Shown: piece by piece, positions 56,501 through 64,000 of the stretch | How the letters are laid out: every line of letters starts with the position of its first letter | Position numbering within the stretch: position 1 is the stretch's first letter | The notes under the pieces: generated by a model | Databases searched by the model: none | The model's input: only the letters and a program-made list of their open reading frames with translations | What the model was told of the DNA's origin: nothing | Made by a program: the position numbers and the translations under genes | Source of the DNA: Methanosarcina sp. UBA5 | Lineage (GTDB): Archaea > Halobacteriota > Methanosarcinia > Methanosarcinales > Methanosarcinaceae | Direction: 5' to 3' | Assembly: GCF_002505485.1 (NCBI RefSeq) | Contig: NZ_DAVG01000076.1 | Coordinates: 535-64,534 of the forward strand | DNA: 64,000 nt

Positions 56501-56608
56501 ATGGTTGACACACCCGAAAACTTACCCGGCTGGGTAATCTGGCTTATTATTATATTTGCTATTCTCACAATTTTGGTAAAATGGGTATTACCTGTTATAA
56601 AACCCTAA
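56501..56608 (+). CDS. 35-residue membrane mini-protein, probably leaderless
   Basis: From ATG 56501: a short polar N-terminus (VDTPENLPGW), a 20-residue Ile-rich helix, a Lys and a Pro-containing end. A TATA-like TTTTTATATG centred about 25 nt upstream implies that transcription begins at the ATG, which explains the lack of a ribosome binding site. No family recognised. Confidence 0.5.
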   Translation: MVDTPENLPGWVIWLIIIFAILTILVKWVLPVIKP

Positions 56609-56809
56609 TTCTGAGATAGATACGTGGCAATTTAAAGTTTCAGATAAATAAACATGAACTCATTAGAAACTAAAATTGAGTGTCTTAAACATTCAATTTG
56701 ATTTAATAGATATGGTTTTACTTTAGATAAGATCATACTCAAAAAGTCAAATAATGTCTACACTTTTTTCCTTTATACTTCTGGATCTTTAATTACCAGT
56801 TGGCAAGTT

Positions 56810-56962
56810 TATTGAAAATAATTAAAGAAAGTATTAACTGAAAACCTGTGAATTTTCTAGATTTAAAGGAGTTTAGAAGGAGCCCTCTGTAGGGCCTTTT
56901 TGATAAAAGTAATCTTTTCCTTTGGGGGAGAACTTTCCAATTTAAGCAATCTTCTCTTCACG
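56810..56962 (+). repeat. 205-bp repeat family, copy R14
   Basis: It lacks the TATA block; it contains CTGTGAATTTTCTAGATTTA, hairpin GGAGCCCTCTGTAGGGCCTT with T-run and GTAATCTTTTCCTTTGGGGG. Confidence 0.75.
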
Positions 56963-57165
56963 TTAAACTCAGTTATAATATATTTTTCCGGCCAACGGAC
57001 ACTGGAGTCTTCCCCGAAAACGTTTGTCAAGGAAAGAGGATTGAAAACCCGCGAGTTTTCTAAATTTAAAGAAGTTTAGAAGGATCCCTTCGCAGGGCCT
57101 TTTTGATCAAAGTGATCTTTTCCTTTGGAGAGGGATTTTTCTGATTGAAAGTGAACTTTTCTTCA
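56963..57165 (+). repeat. 205-bp repeat family, copy R15
   Basis: Full copy head-to-tail after R14: TTATAATATATTTTTCCGGC, TCTTCCCCGAAAACGTTTGT, hairpin GGATCCCTTCGCAGGGCCTT with T-run. Confidence 0.8.
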
Positions 57166-57250
57166 GGTTAATTCAGTTTTAATATATTTATCCTGCCGAG
57201 GATCTGTTTGAATATTCCCCTAATACCTCTATTAAGAAAATAAGTAACAA
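57166..57250 (+). repeat. 205-bp repeat family, copy R16 (5' half)
   Basis: TTTTAATATATTTATCCTGC and TTCCCCTAATACCTCTATTA, cut short before the 57297 gene. Confidence 0.6.
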
Positions 57251-57296
57251 CTCAGATAACTTGGAAGGGTTCACACTTATTCAGCAACAAGTAAAA

Positions 57297-57644
57297 TTAT
57301 TTTATATTTTCCAATATGTCCAACAGTAATAACCTTGCGTCTTTATTAATATTTACAATATAAATATCGTAGTTTTTAGATATACTTAGTATAGATTTCA
57401 TTAATTCTTGACAAATTGGACTTTTCAGTTCATTATAATAGTTCGTATAAAATTGACAGAGATCTATTAAACCTAGTCTATAATTATTTGCCAGCTTATT
57501 ACTGGGCGAGAGTACAGGGCATTCCGTGATCTGTTCATTCTTTACATACGCAGGAATATTCCGCATACAAATGAAGAATTTTGCAGATGGATTATCAACC
57601 AGTTTTTCATTTAATCGACTGAAATCAGTTTCTTTAATTGCCAT
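57297..57644 (-). CDS. hypothetical protein in repeat region
   Basis: A 115-residue soluble protein; AGGAGTG before ATG 57644. It has three Cys and helical composition (LIDLCQFYTNYYNELKSPIC; KDARLLLLDILENIK). No family is recognised. It is the only minus-strand gene between the HicA and Fic genes, and its AT-rich codons suggest acquisition. Confidence 0.6.
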   Translation of the reverse strand: MAIKETDFSRLNEKLVDNPSAKFFICMRNIPAYVKNEQITECPVLSPSNKLANNYRLGLIDLCQFYTNYYNELKSPICQELMKSILSISKNYDIYIVNINKDARLLLLDILENIK

Positions 57645-57784
57645 TTTTATCCACTCCTAATTTGATTTATTTCATCCATAAGTTTGTAGTTGTAATTGAC
57701 ATCATCAATTAGATATAGAAACTTTCTCGTGGAAAAAGTTTGGAGCCTTAGAAGGCTGCCTGAATAGTTACGAAAATAATTAAA

Positions 57785-57912
57785 GAGCTAATCCCAAAAC
57801 TTAAAACTACTTCACTGAAGCTCGGACTCAAGAGAATCTATCGAGCTTATAAGCACAAAAATGTTTTGAAACATTATTGATGTGGGAAGAAACTTGGTTT
57901 TGGGATAGGCTC
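57785..57912. repeat. MITE-like element, GAGCTNATCCCAAAAC family, copy 3
   Basis: A 128-bp element with ends GAGCTAATCCCAAAAC and GTTTTGGGATAGGCTC. Confidence 0.65.
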
Positions 57913-57978
57913 TGAGATATCATAGTATTTTGCGGTTGTAGTATTTATAATTACTAAAGAAGGAGGGTGAAATCGTCT

Positions 57979-58187
57979 TCACGTTCAATTCAGTTTTAAT
58001 ATATTTTTGCTGCCGGCGGTCTGCTGAAATCTCCCCCGAATACGTTTGTAGATATTGAAAAACTGAAAACCTGTGAATTTTCTGGATTTAAAGGAGTTTA
58101 TAAGGAGCCCTCCGCAGGGCCTTTTTGCTCAAAGTGATCTTTCCCTTTGGGGGAGGTTTTTCTGATTGGAAGTGAACCCTTCTTCAC
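57979..58187 (+). repeat. 205-bp repeat family, copy R17
   Basis: Full copy: TTTTAATATATTTTTGCTGC, CGGTCTGCTGAAATCTCCCC, hairpin GGAGCCCTCCGCAGGGCCTT with T-run. Confidence 0.8.
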
Positions 58188-58275
58188 GTTCAACTCAGTT
58201 TTAATATATTTCTCCAGCCAGCACTCTGCTGGAATCTTCCCCGAATACGGTTGTTAGGAAAAGTGAAATTAAACA
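58188..58275 (+). repeat. 205-bp repeat family, copy R18 (5' half)
   Basis: TTTTAATATATTTCTCCAGC and ATCTTCCCCGAATACGGTTG; it runs into the end of the fic gene, whose stop codon lies in the repeat. Confidence 0.75.
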
Positions 58276-59222
58276 TCCTTTTTCCCATGCTCTGACAGAT
58301 ATTGCTCAATTGCACGTTTTGAACTATGCCATGTTTTTCCTATTTTTACTGCATCTAGGAGCCCCTGTCTAGCTCGCAGGCTAAGATATTCCTGAGAATA
58401 AGGAGTTTCTATAGCAAGTTCTCTTAGAGGTAGAAGTTCATCATTTCCTCCTGAAATGGAGAGATATAGGGTCAGGTTTTCATCTACAGCTCTTGCAATG
58501 AAATTGGCAAATGGCCCTAAGTTTCCAGCATCTGCAGCTCTGAGGGATTTGTAATATTTTCCTCTATTCTCTTTTTTGAGTACGACAGGAGGATAATTTC
58601 TTGTCATCAAATACAGGTTTGTGAGAAGCCTGGCCACTCGGCCGTTTCCATCACTGAAGGGATGAATTTCAACAAACCTATGATGCAGGAAGGAAGCCGT
58701 TTCAATTGGATATTCCTTACTTCCAGCTATCTTTTCAATAAGTTCATCCATCAGTTTAACTATCTTCGACCAATCAGGCGGGGTCTTTACTGCACCTGCT
58801 ATTCTCACATTTCTTATGCGGTATTTTCCGGCGTCCTCAAGTATGCCTCGGGTTACAATTTCGTGGATCTCCTGAATTGTTACATGGTCTATTGATCGTT
58901 TTTTCTTTGCTAGCTCTTCCATTCTATCAAAGGCTTTTGCGTTGTTGCTCGCCTCAAGATGTTCTCTGAGCGATTTTCCACCAATAGTAAGCCCTTCTTC
59001 CAGAACAAGTTTTGTCTCCTGAAGCGTTAGTGTGTTTCCTTCTATCGCATTGGAGTGATAGGTATGAACCAGCCTCATTTCTTCATGTAGCCTTGCTAAA
59101 GCATCTGCAGGAATGGGCCGCATGATGTTTAGCTGTTCCATTTTCTCATTTATTCGTGCAAGAAGTTCTTCTTGAATCAGGGATGTATCGGTATGTGCCA
59201 TAATTTGATGTATCCGATACAT
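58269..59222 (-). CDS. Fic family protein with C-terminal DNA-binding-like region
   Basis: A 317-residue protein. The Fic motif HPFSDGNGRVARLL (near residues 182-195) is complete, so AMP-transfer or related activity is possible. The inhibitory motif SNAIEGN near residue 57 marks a class II (N-terminally autoinhibited) Fic protein. The C-terminal 70 residues (YSQEYLSLRARQGLLDAVKI and KTWHSSKRAIEQYL) read like an excisionase-type helix-turn-helix. Repeats of TATCGGATA upstream could be its operator. ATG 59222 or the eighth-codon ATG 59201 may be the start. It sits in a stress/defence-like region. Confidence 0.88.
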   Translation of the reverse strand: MYRIHQIMAHTDTSLIQEELLARINEKMEQLNIMRPIPADALARLHEEMRLVHTYHSNAIEGNTLTLQETKLVLEEGLTIGGKSLREHLEASNNAKAFDRMEELAKKKRSIDHVTIQEIHEIVTRGILEDAGKYRIRNVRIAGAVKTPPDWSKIVKLMDELIEKIAGSKEYPIETASFLHHRFVEIHPFSDGNGRVARLLTNLYLMTRNYPPVVLKKENRGKYYKSLRAADAGNLGPFANFIARAVDENLTLYLSISGGNDELLPLRELAIETPYSQEYLSLRARQGLLDAVKIGKTWHSSKRAIEQYLSEHGKKDV

Positions 59223-59275
59223 TTCTTCTGATATATATCGGTATCGGCAAATTTTTTAGGTATCCGATATTGCAG
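59183..59275. promoter_or_regulatory. TATCSGATA repeats at the fic promoter
   Basis: ATGTATCGGTATG (59184-59196), the inverted repeat TGTATCCGATACA (59210-59222, across the fic start), the tandem TATCGGTATCGG (59237-59248) and GGTATCCGATAT (59259-59270) share the core TATCSGATA. This is likely a repressor operator; binding would block fic initiation. Confidence 0.55.
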
Positions 59276-59282
59276 TTTCTTT

Positions 59283-59480
59283 TTCACTCAATTCATTTGA
59301 AATATATTTTTCCTGCCGGCGGATTGCTCAATCTTCCCCAAACATGTTTGTAAAATCAAAGTGAAATTGAAAAACCAGAGATTTTTGTAGATTTATAAGG
59401 AGCCCTTCGCAGGGCCTTTTTTCTCAAAGTGATCTTTTCCTTTGAGGGAGGACTTCCCAATTTAAGTGAACTTCTCTTAA
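59283..59480 (+). repeat. 205-bp repeat family, copy R19
   Basis: Full copy: TTTGAAATATATTTTTCCTG, ATCTTCCCCAAACATGTTTG, hairpin GGAGCCCTTCGCAGGGCCTT with T-run. Confidence 0.8.
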
Positions 59481-59692
59481 CTTTTAATTCACTTAAAATA
59501 TATTTCTCCGGCCGGCTGTCTGCTGGGATCTTCCCCGAGTACGTTTGTTAAGATAATGTTAAGAAAAGTGAACCAAAAACCGTGACTTTTGCAACTTTAT
59601 AAGGGGCACTTTGCAGGGCTTGTTTAATTAAGCGATTCTTTTTCTTTGGGGAAAGTTTTGATTCAAACGATTTTTTCAGGTGAATCACGGAT
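59481..59692 (+). repeat. 205-bp repeat family, copy R20
   Basis: Head-to-tail after R19: TTAAAATATATTTCTCCGGC, ATCTTCCCCGAGTACGTTTG, hairpin GGGGCACTTTGCAGGGCTTG. Confidence 0.75.
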
Positions 59693-59830
59693 CAAAAAAG
59701 CTGTCAAAAATAGTTTGCTGAATACTAAACTAGAAATCTTTTCGTAGTCAATAAAGATGCCCGTTATTAAGTAGATGTTTGTCTATCTTAGAATAATGGA
59801 CTAAACTACAGTGCAAGAGTCTGTAAATAT

Positions 59831-59995
59831 TTAACCTTCAACAACTTTAAGTGAACCACCACTCAACTGTGGATAGGTAACCATCCAAAGATTATTCGCT
59901 AAGGAAACTATAGCGCAATCTTTAGCATCATCAATATACCACTTACATTGCTTATCACATTCTGACTCTAACAGTGGACACATATTTCCCGTCAT
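59831..59995 (-). CDS. small Cys-rich protein
   Basis: A 54-residue protein from ATG 59995 with GAGGT 7 nt upstream. The Cys-rich N-terminal half, CPLLESECDKQCKWYID followed by DDAKDCAIVSLA, resembles short archaeal CPxxxxxCxxxxCxWW...C-type proteins which I cannot name precisely; they probably bind a metal. It is too short for most gene callers. Function unknown. Confidence 0.6.
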   Translation of the reverse strand: MTGNMCPLLESECDKQCKWYIDDAKDCAIVSLANNLWMVTYPQLSGGSLKVVEG

Positions 59996-60127
59996 ATGTT
60001 AAACCTCTTATAAGAATTACATACACTGTTATAAAAATTTATGGTGTTTGAGGTAGAATGACATCAGAAAACTAAACCTTTTTTTCTTTGGAGCTATTTG
60101 ATGCAATTAATAAGAACAGCAATTCAT

Positions 60128-60206
60128 GCCTTTCAATTCAATTAAAGTATATTTTTCCTGCCGGCTGTCTGCTGGAATCCTTCCCGAAAATGTTTGCTTA
60201 ACACAA
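60128..60206 (+). repeat. 205-bp repeat family, copy R21 (5' half)
   Basis: TTCAATTAAAGTATATTTTT, GCCGGCTGTCTGCTGGAATC and TTCCCGAAAATGTTTGC; the last copy seen in the window. Confidence 0.7.
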
Positions 60207-60305
60207 ACAAAAATAGTACATAGTGAAAGTATATTCCTTTATTAGTGAAATTAGAAATAGAATGAAACAGTTATAAAATATTAAGTTAATTTGTAAGAGA
60301 TCTAT

Positions 60306-60638
60306 ATGAATTCCTTTACAGATTTACATAATCTTCTTAATACTCAACCATATAAATTTGGGATCTGTATTTCAACGCTCATATTTCTGTCTTCATTTGC
60401 ATCCAATTTATTTAATACTGACATAAGTAAACTTAGATTTACTTCTTTTCTAATTATGATATACGGAGTAGGCATCTGGATTTACGATAACCAGGTTAAG
60501 GCATCTTTGAAAGATGACGTTTACAATGAATTTTATGGCACACAAGAAGCTGATTTGCAGTATGAAAAGTCTAGGCTAAATTTGAATATTTTTTATTTTT
60601 TTCTTTCCATATTTACTATATTTATCATATTCACATAA
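60306..60638 (+). CDS. small three-helix membrane protein
   Basis: A 110-residue protein starting at ATG 60306. Helices at about 18-36, 46-60 and 92-110, with a soluble loop DNQVKASLKDDVYNEFYGTQ between the second and third. No family is recognised. AT-rich codon use like its neighbours in the island. It could be an accessory membrane effector, but this is conjecture. Confidence 0.55.
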   Translation: MNSFTDLHNLLNTQPYKFGICISTLIFLSSFASNLFNTDISKLRFTSFLIMIYGVGIWIYDNQVKASLKDDVYNEFYGTQEADLQYEKSRLNLNIFYFFLSIFTIFIIFT

Positions 60639-60697
60639 ATCTCAAACCGTACACAAAATGTTTCTTTTTTGTTGAAGGGCTGTTTAAGATCTAATGT

Positions 60698-61726
60698 TTA
60701 AATAGGAAGAGCTTTCCCCTCAGTCTGCTCTTCAATAAATTTATGTGCTTCAAGAAAAGCTTCGTTAATTTCATTTACTAACATCGATGTTGCCTGTAAA
60801 ATGATTAAATTTTCTACAGTTGGTCTAGAAGTTATAAGAATTGTATTAATTAGATTTAATGATACAGCCGTACCTGACCCTGGATCCGCTAATCCTGAAT
60901 CACTTGGTCCTGCAAGTAAGATTTTTTCTTCGTCTGCTTTAGATAGTCCTATGTTGAAAAAAGTTCCATTTGGTTCTGCATGAACAGCGTTACTAGCCAT
61001 CTTATAGTAAGGACGCATGTGTTCACTACCAACAGCTTTTTCAATATCAGTAAACTTTGGCCTAGGTTTGTTGAGCTCTTTTGAAGCCCATCCATAGAGA
61101 TGCTCAAAAGATTCTCCGTATTTTTTAATAAGGAAATTTTTTAAATTGATGGCATTTTCTTCTTCCTCTTCTTGCAGTGGTTCATAATGCAGCTTCGCTG
61201 CATATTTTTTATATTGTGTCATTGCATAATAAGTTTCTATACCTCTGTAATCGAGATACCTCTCTACAACTTCATTACCATGTTCTTTTATGAACAACGC
61301 AGTAATTGCAATTTCATGAAGGCTGCGCCATCTGGCATGTGCACCGGATGAATATCCATGCTTCATTAGTATAGCAATTTCATGACTTACGAGACAAGCT
61401 TTAGCATGAAGTCGGGTTAATGCCAAAAATACATGGTCGCTTTCTTTTTCCGCAGGCGTTCTCATTTCCTTGTTAAATTTCGATCCCATTTGTCGCGAAT
61501 ATATCAAAAGTAAATCAAGTAAATCCAGAGGCTTTTTCCAAAAATTATTTACTCTTTTCTTAAAATTCTCGATTTCTTCATTATTTCCTTGCAAGGTGTC
61601 TGAGGCATTATTTATAATCTCTTCATGAGACTGGTTTATTGCTTCCTTAACCTCTGAGGGAATATTAAATCGGTCTAAATAATCCTGGTTTTCCTTGTTA
61701 TTTGTATAACTACCATCAGTTTTCAT
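60698..61726 (-). CDS. DUF5677-like protein
   Basis: About 342 residues from ATG 61726 (a TTG at 61756 is the alternative start). Mostly helical. The core HARWRSLHEIAITALFIKEH and the later YKMASNAVHAEPNGTFF resemble DUF5677, a helical family often found in defence-gene neighbourhoods; this is by recall of its motif. It follows the HEAT-nucleosidase gene on the same strand with a short gap, so both are probably co-transcribed. Function unknown. Confidence 0.65.
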   Translation of the reverse strand: MKTDGSYTNNKENQDYLDRFNIPSEVKEAINQSHEEIINNASDTLQGNNEEIENFKKRVNNFWKKPLDLLDLLLIYSRQMGSKFNKEMRTPAEKESDHVFLALTRLHAKACLVSHEIAILMKHGYSSGAHARWRSLHEIAITALFIKEHGNEVVERYLDYRGIETYYAMTQYKKYAAKLHYEPLQEEEEENAINLKNFLIKKYGESFEHLYGWASKELNKPRPKFTDIEKAVGSEHMRPYYKMASNAVHAEPNGTFFNIGLSKADEEKILLAGPSDSGLADPGSGTAVSLNLINTILITSRPTVENLIILQATSMLVNEINEAFLEAHKFIEEQTEGKALPI

Positions 61727-61766
61727 GTTGTGAGTACTTCCTTCAGCAATTACCAAAACTCAGATT

Positions 61767-64000
61767 TTATGGCATCGATTCAATCAAAGCCCTTGTATAA
61801 GCCGCAGCAACAACAGCCGCATACTGCTGCCATTCGTCATTTTTGTGTGAATCACAATAATCGCAGATACCTCTTACAACCAGATATCCAACTTCATGAT
61901 TCCATGTCGCATCAGCGATACCTGAAGCCTCCATTTCAATAGCTTTGACACCGAATTTGTCTCTTAATTTGTCTCTTGCTTTTGGATCTTTCTGAAGTAT
62001 ATTTGCAGAAGCGATTGGTCCGATAAAGACGCGAGGCTGTCCTTTTATCCTTTTGGGATCGTTGGGATGTTTTATTATCTCTTCTTGGCTGTCAGAACAA
62101 TACAGAATATCTTTATCTTCAGATGGGCGAATGGTTTTGATTATAGAAAGAGCTTGATCGATATATTTTTCCCATGGGCGATCTCCAAGAATTTCTTCAG
62201 CTTCAAGACATTTTACTGCCTCCAACAAACTTGCACTCGGAGGTCTTGGAAGGTTTCTATGTGTGATATCATGAATTTCCTGCTTTATTAAGTCATACTG
62301 GATAACCCCATTTTCGTTTGATACAACTATATCTCCCAGACGAACATGATCATCAACTTTATCTGGATTTGGAACTCCTCCGGCTATGCCAACCATGATG
62401 ATTGATTTTACGTTCGGGAAGTGCTCTAGAAGAAGAGATGCTCTTGTTGCAGCAATATTATTTCCCATGCCTGCATTTGCCAAAACTAAGCTGTGTTTAT
62501 TTCCTTTTTCAGTAGGTATTTCTCCTAAGCAATACCTTCGGCTTGCTCCAGGGCCCGGGACTTTATACTTGTCCTTTTTATTTTCCAGTAAAATACTAAC
62601 TGCCGCATACTCTTTCGGTAAGGCAGTAATGATTCCAATTGTGGGCTTCATTCTTTCGGGATCAATCATAATTTTAGGTAATTCTTCAAAAAGATTCCGA
62701 ATATTTCGTAGTAGTAAATTAAGGTCTTTTTTGTCTTCGATTTCTTTTATTTTTTCAAAAATATGTTCGTTCTCTGGGAATCTTGGAACGCTTGACTTCA
62801 TATAGATAAGCAAATCCTCTGCATCAAGTGCTATTTCTTCTTCAGTACCAGCTTTCCATCCTTGCACTTTTCTATTAGCAACGCATGCAATTTCTTGTGT
62901 TGGAGTACCTTGAGAGGCCTGACATGCAGTTTTTGCTTTTTCCCGAATTTCTTCGAGAAGGAAGTTTAATTTTCTATTAAGAATAGGAAGCCCTCTTCTC
63001 AGTACTTCTGTCGCATAAGGAGAGATTTGTTTAGTTTCAGACATTAAATCTGTAGCCCGCTCACAGTATTCCATGTAATGGCTGAGATCTTCTTTATTGT
63101 CCTCTAGGCTTCTATTCTCAAGGCTTTGGACTTCCTCTAATGCTTTTGCTAGATTATCTACAGCTTCAAAAAGTAATTCTTTGTTTTTTGACCTTTTAAC
63201 TGCGCTTCTAGCCTCTGTAAGATATTTAGCAACTTCATCTTTCGCCTGCTGATTTTCGTCGGAAATTATTGTATAGAATGAACGATAGAATGGCAGGCAA
63301 AACTGTGATGGATTAAAAAGAGTAGATTCCTGTGACGTTTTTTCGAAAAATTTTATAGCCTGCTCAAACTCTCTCCTGTAATCAATTTCATTCTCTGCTT
63401 GGGAAGCTTTAAATATAGAAATTTTCCCTAGACAGTAGTAAGCGTTTCTCCTCACACCAATATCTTCATCACTCGTGAGTTCTATCAACTCTTCCCAAAA
63501 TTGTCGTTGATCTGGAAGTTGAGAATAAACAGAACTAAGAATAGATGCGACAGTTGCTTTTACATTTCTATCCTTATTCCTAATACAGTTACGTAAATCT
63601 TGACTAAGCCTTTGTTTATCTGGAATCAAACGAAAAGCAGAAACTAAAGCATAAGCTACCTGGTTTCTCACATCTATATCTTTATGTGCTGAGAGAGTGA
63701 GAAGATCTTCCCAAGCTGCTTCCTTATTGTCCACCATCAAAATAGCAGATTTTAAGACATTTGCTACAACTCTTCTTACTTGATAATCTCCAGAAGTAAC
63801 TTTAATTAGGTCGTTCCACGCTTTTTGTTTATCTGGAACATACGAAAAATTATTTACTAGTCCATTAGCGGCAATTGTTTTAACTTGACTGTCTATATCA
63901 AAAGAGAACTTAACTAGAGACTCCCAAACTTTTTGTTTATCTGGAGCTAATGTATAATTAGAGACAACTGCATTTAAAGCAGCTTTTTTAACTTGGATAT
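61767..64000 (-). CDS. HEAT-repeat / nucleoside-phosphorylase domain protein (5' end outside window)
   Basis: At least 744 residues; the frame is open to the window edge. Before the internal ATG 63740, HEAT-like repeats of about 40 residues with PDKQKxWExL and DxxVRxxAA patterns occur and continue into about 140 residues of the visible frame. A helical linker follows, then a C-terminal nucleoside phosphorylase/nucleosidase domain (about the last 270 residues): GIITALPKEYAAVSILLE, NAGMGNNIAATRASLLLEHF, MVGIAGGVPN, RLGDIVVS, AIEMEASG and RGICDY. In other proteins, helical repeats with such nucleosidase domains act as antiviral sensors with a nucleotide-degrading effector; a NACHT or STAND ATPase may lie upstream. 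Confidence 0.85.
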   Translation of the reverse strand, partial: IQVKKAALNAVVSNYTLAPDKQKVWESLVKFSFDIDSQVKTIAANGLVNNFSYVPDKQKAWNDLIKVTSGDYQVRRVVANVLKSAILMVDNKEAAWEDLLTLSAHKDIDVRNQVAYALVSAFRLIPDKQRLSQDLRNCIRNKDRNVKATVASILSSVYSQLPDQRQFWEELIELTSDEDIGVRRNAYYCLGKISIFKASQAENEIDYRREFEQAIKFFEKTSQESTLFNPSQFCLPFYRSFYTIISDENQQAKDEVAKYLTEARSAVKRSKNKELLFEAVDNLAKALEEVQSLENRSLEDNKEDLSHYMEYCERATDLMSETKQISPYATEVLRRGLPILNRKLNFLLEEIREKAKTACQASQGTPTQEIACVANRKVQGWKAGTEEEIALDAEDLLIYMKSSVPRFPENEHIFEKIKEIEDKKDLNLLLRNIRNLFEELPKIMIDPERMKPTIGIITALPKEYAAVSILLENKKDKYKVPGPGASRRYCLGEIPTEKGNKHSLVLANAGMGNNIAATRASLLLEHFPNVKSIIMVGIAGGVPNPDKVDDHVRLGDIVVSNENGVIQYDLIKQEIHDITHRNLPRPPSASLLEAVKCLEAEEILGDRPWEKYIDQALSIIKTIRPSEDKDILYCSDSQEEIIKHPNDPKRIKGQPRVFIGPIASANILQKDPKARDKLRDKFGVKAIEMEASGIADATWNHEVGYLVVRGICDYCDSHKNDEWQQYAAVVAAAYTRALIESMP

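Noticed and set aside
46381..60206. Repeat array as a CRISPR locus
   Set aside because: Units are about 205 nt, lack unique spacers of constant length and no cas genes are near.
1..64000. tRNA or rRNA genes
   Set aside because: I looked for T-arm GTTCRA patterns in stem context and long GC-rich blocks and found none convincing.

Overview
The window looks like a chromosomal segment of a Methanosarcina-type methanogenic archaeon. The evidence is an F420-reducing [NiFe] hydrogenase operon in the order frhA-frhD-frhG-frhB, methenyl-H4MPT cyclohydrolase (mch), two aIF1A genes, GGAGGTGA-type ribosome binding sites, TTTATATA promoters, low coding density with long AT-rich gaps, and many decayed genes and small repeats. 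I cannot assign a species.

Layout. 1-5.4 kb: an exopolysaccharide-like locus with two paralogous secreted TIM-barrel (GH18-like) proteins flanking a deacetylase/glycosyltransferase fusion. 5.4-11.7 kb: mostly gene remains (histidine kinase, TnpB, a coiled-coil protein) around an HPP membrane protein. 11.7-15.3 kb: the frh operon on the minus strand. 15.3-33 kb: scattered genes (PKD remnants, membrane proteins, alpha/beta hydrolase, ferredoxin-nitroreductase, GNAT plus DJ-1/PfpI, NUDIX, methyltransferases, a repeat-rich secreted protein, NikR, DUF1330) ending in galU. 33-43 kb: a denser housekeeping stretch with mch, a U32 protein, a YkgJ-like protein, a HacA/LeuC-type dehydratase, hisE, a CBS regulator and a NOG1-type GTPase. 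44-50 kb: methyltransferases, a PII protein and a bacterial-type secondary alcohol dehydrogenase. 50.6-55.1 kb: a duplicated cluster of five small CxxC-x17-CxxC zinc-ribbon genes and two aIF1A genes. 55.4-64 kb: HicBA, Fic, small proteins, DUF5677 and a HEAT-repeat/nucleoside-phosphorylase protein that runs off the window, which together resemble a defence or stress island.

Three things stand out. First, both aIF1A genes can only start at CTG behind a strong Shine-Dalgarno site, and three other genes seem to need ATA or ATT starts. Second, all five zinc-ribbon genes share a long conserved leader that can fold into an AU-rich hairpin. Third, from 46.4 to 60.2 kb about 21 same-strand copies of a roughly 205-bp repeat occur; each full copy has a TATA-like box followed about 90-120 nt later by a terminator-like hairpin, which suggests a family of small RNA units. 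Several MITE-like elements with terminal inverted repeats lie in the same region.

All calls come from reading translations and motifs by eye; no database search was run.
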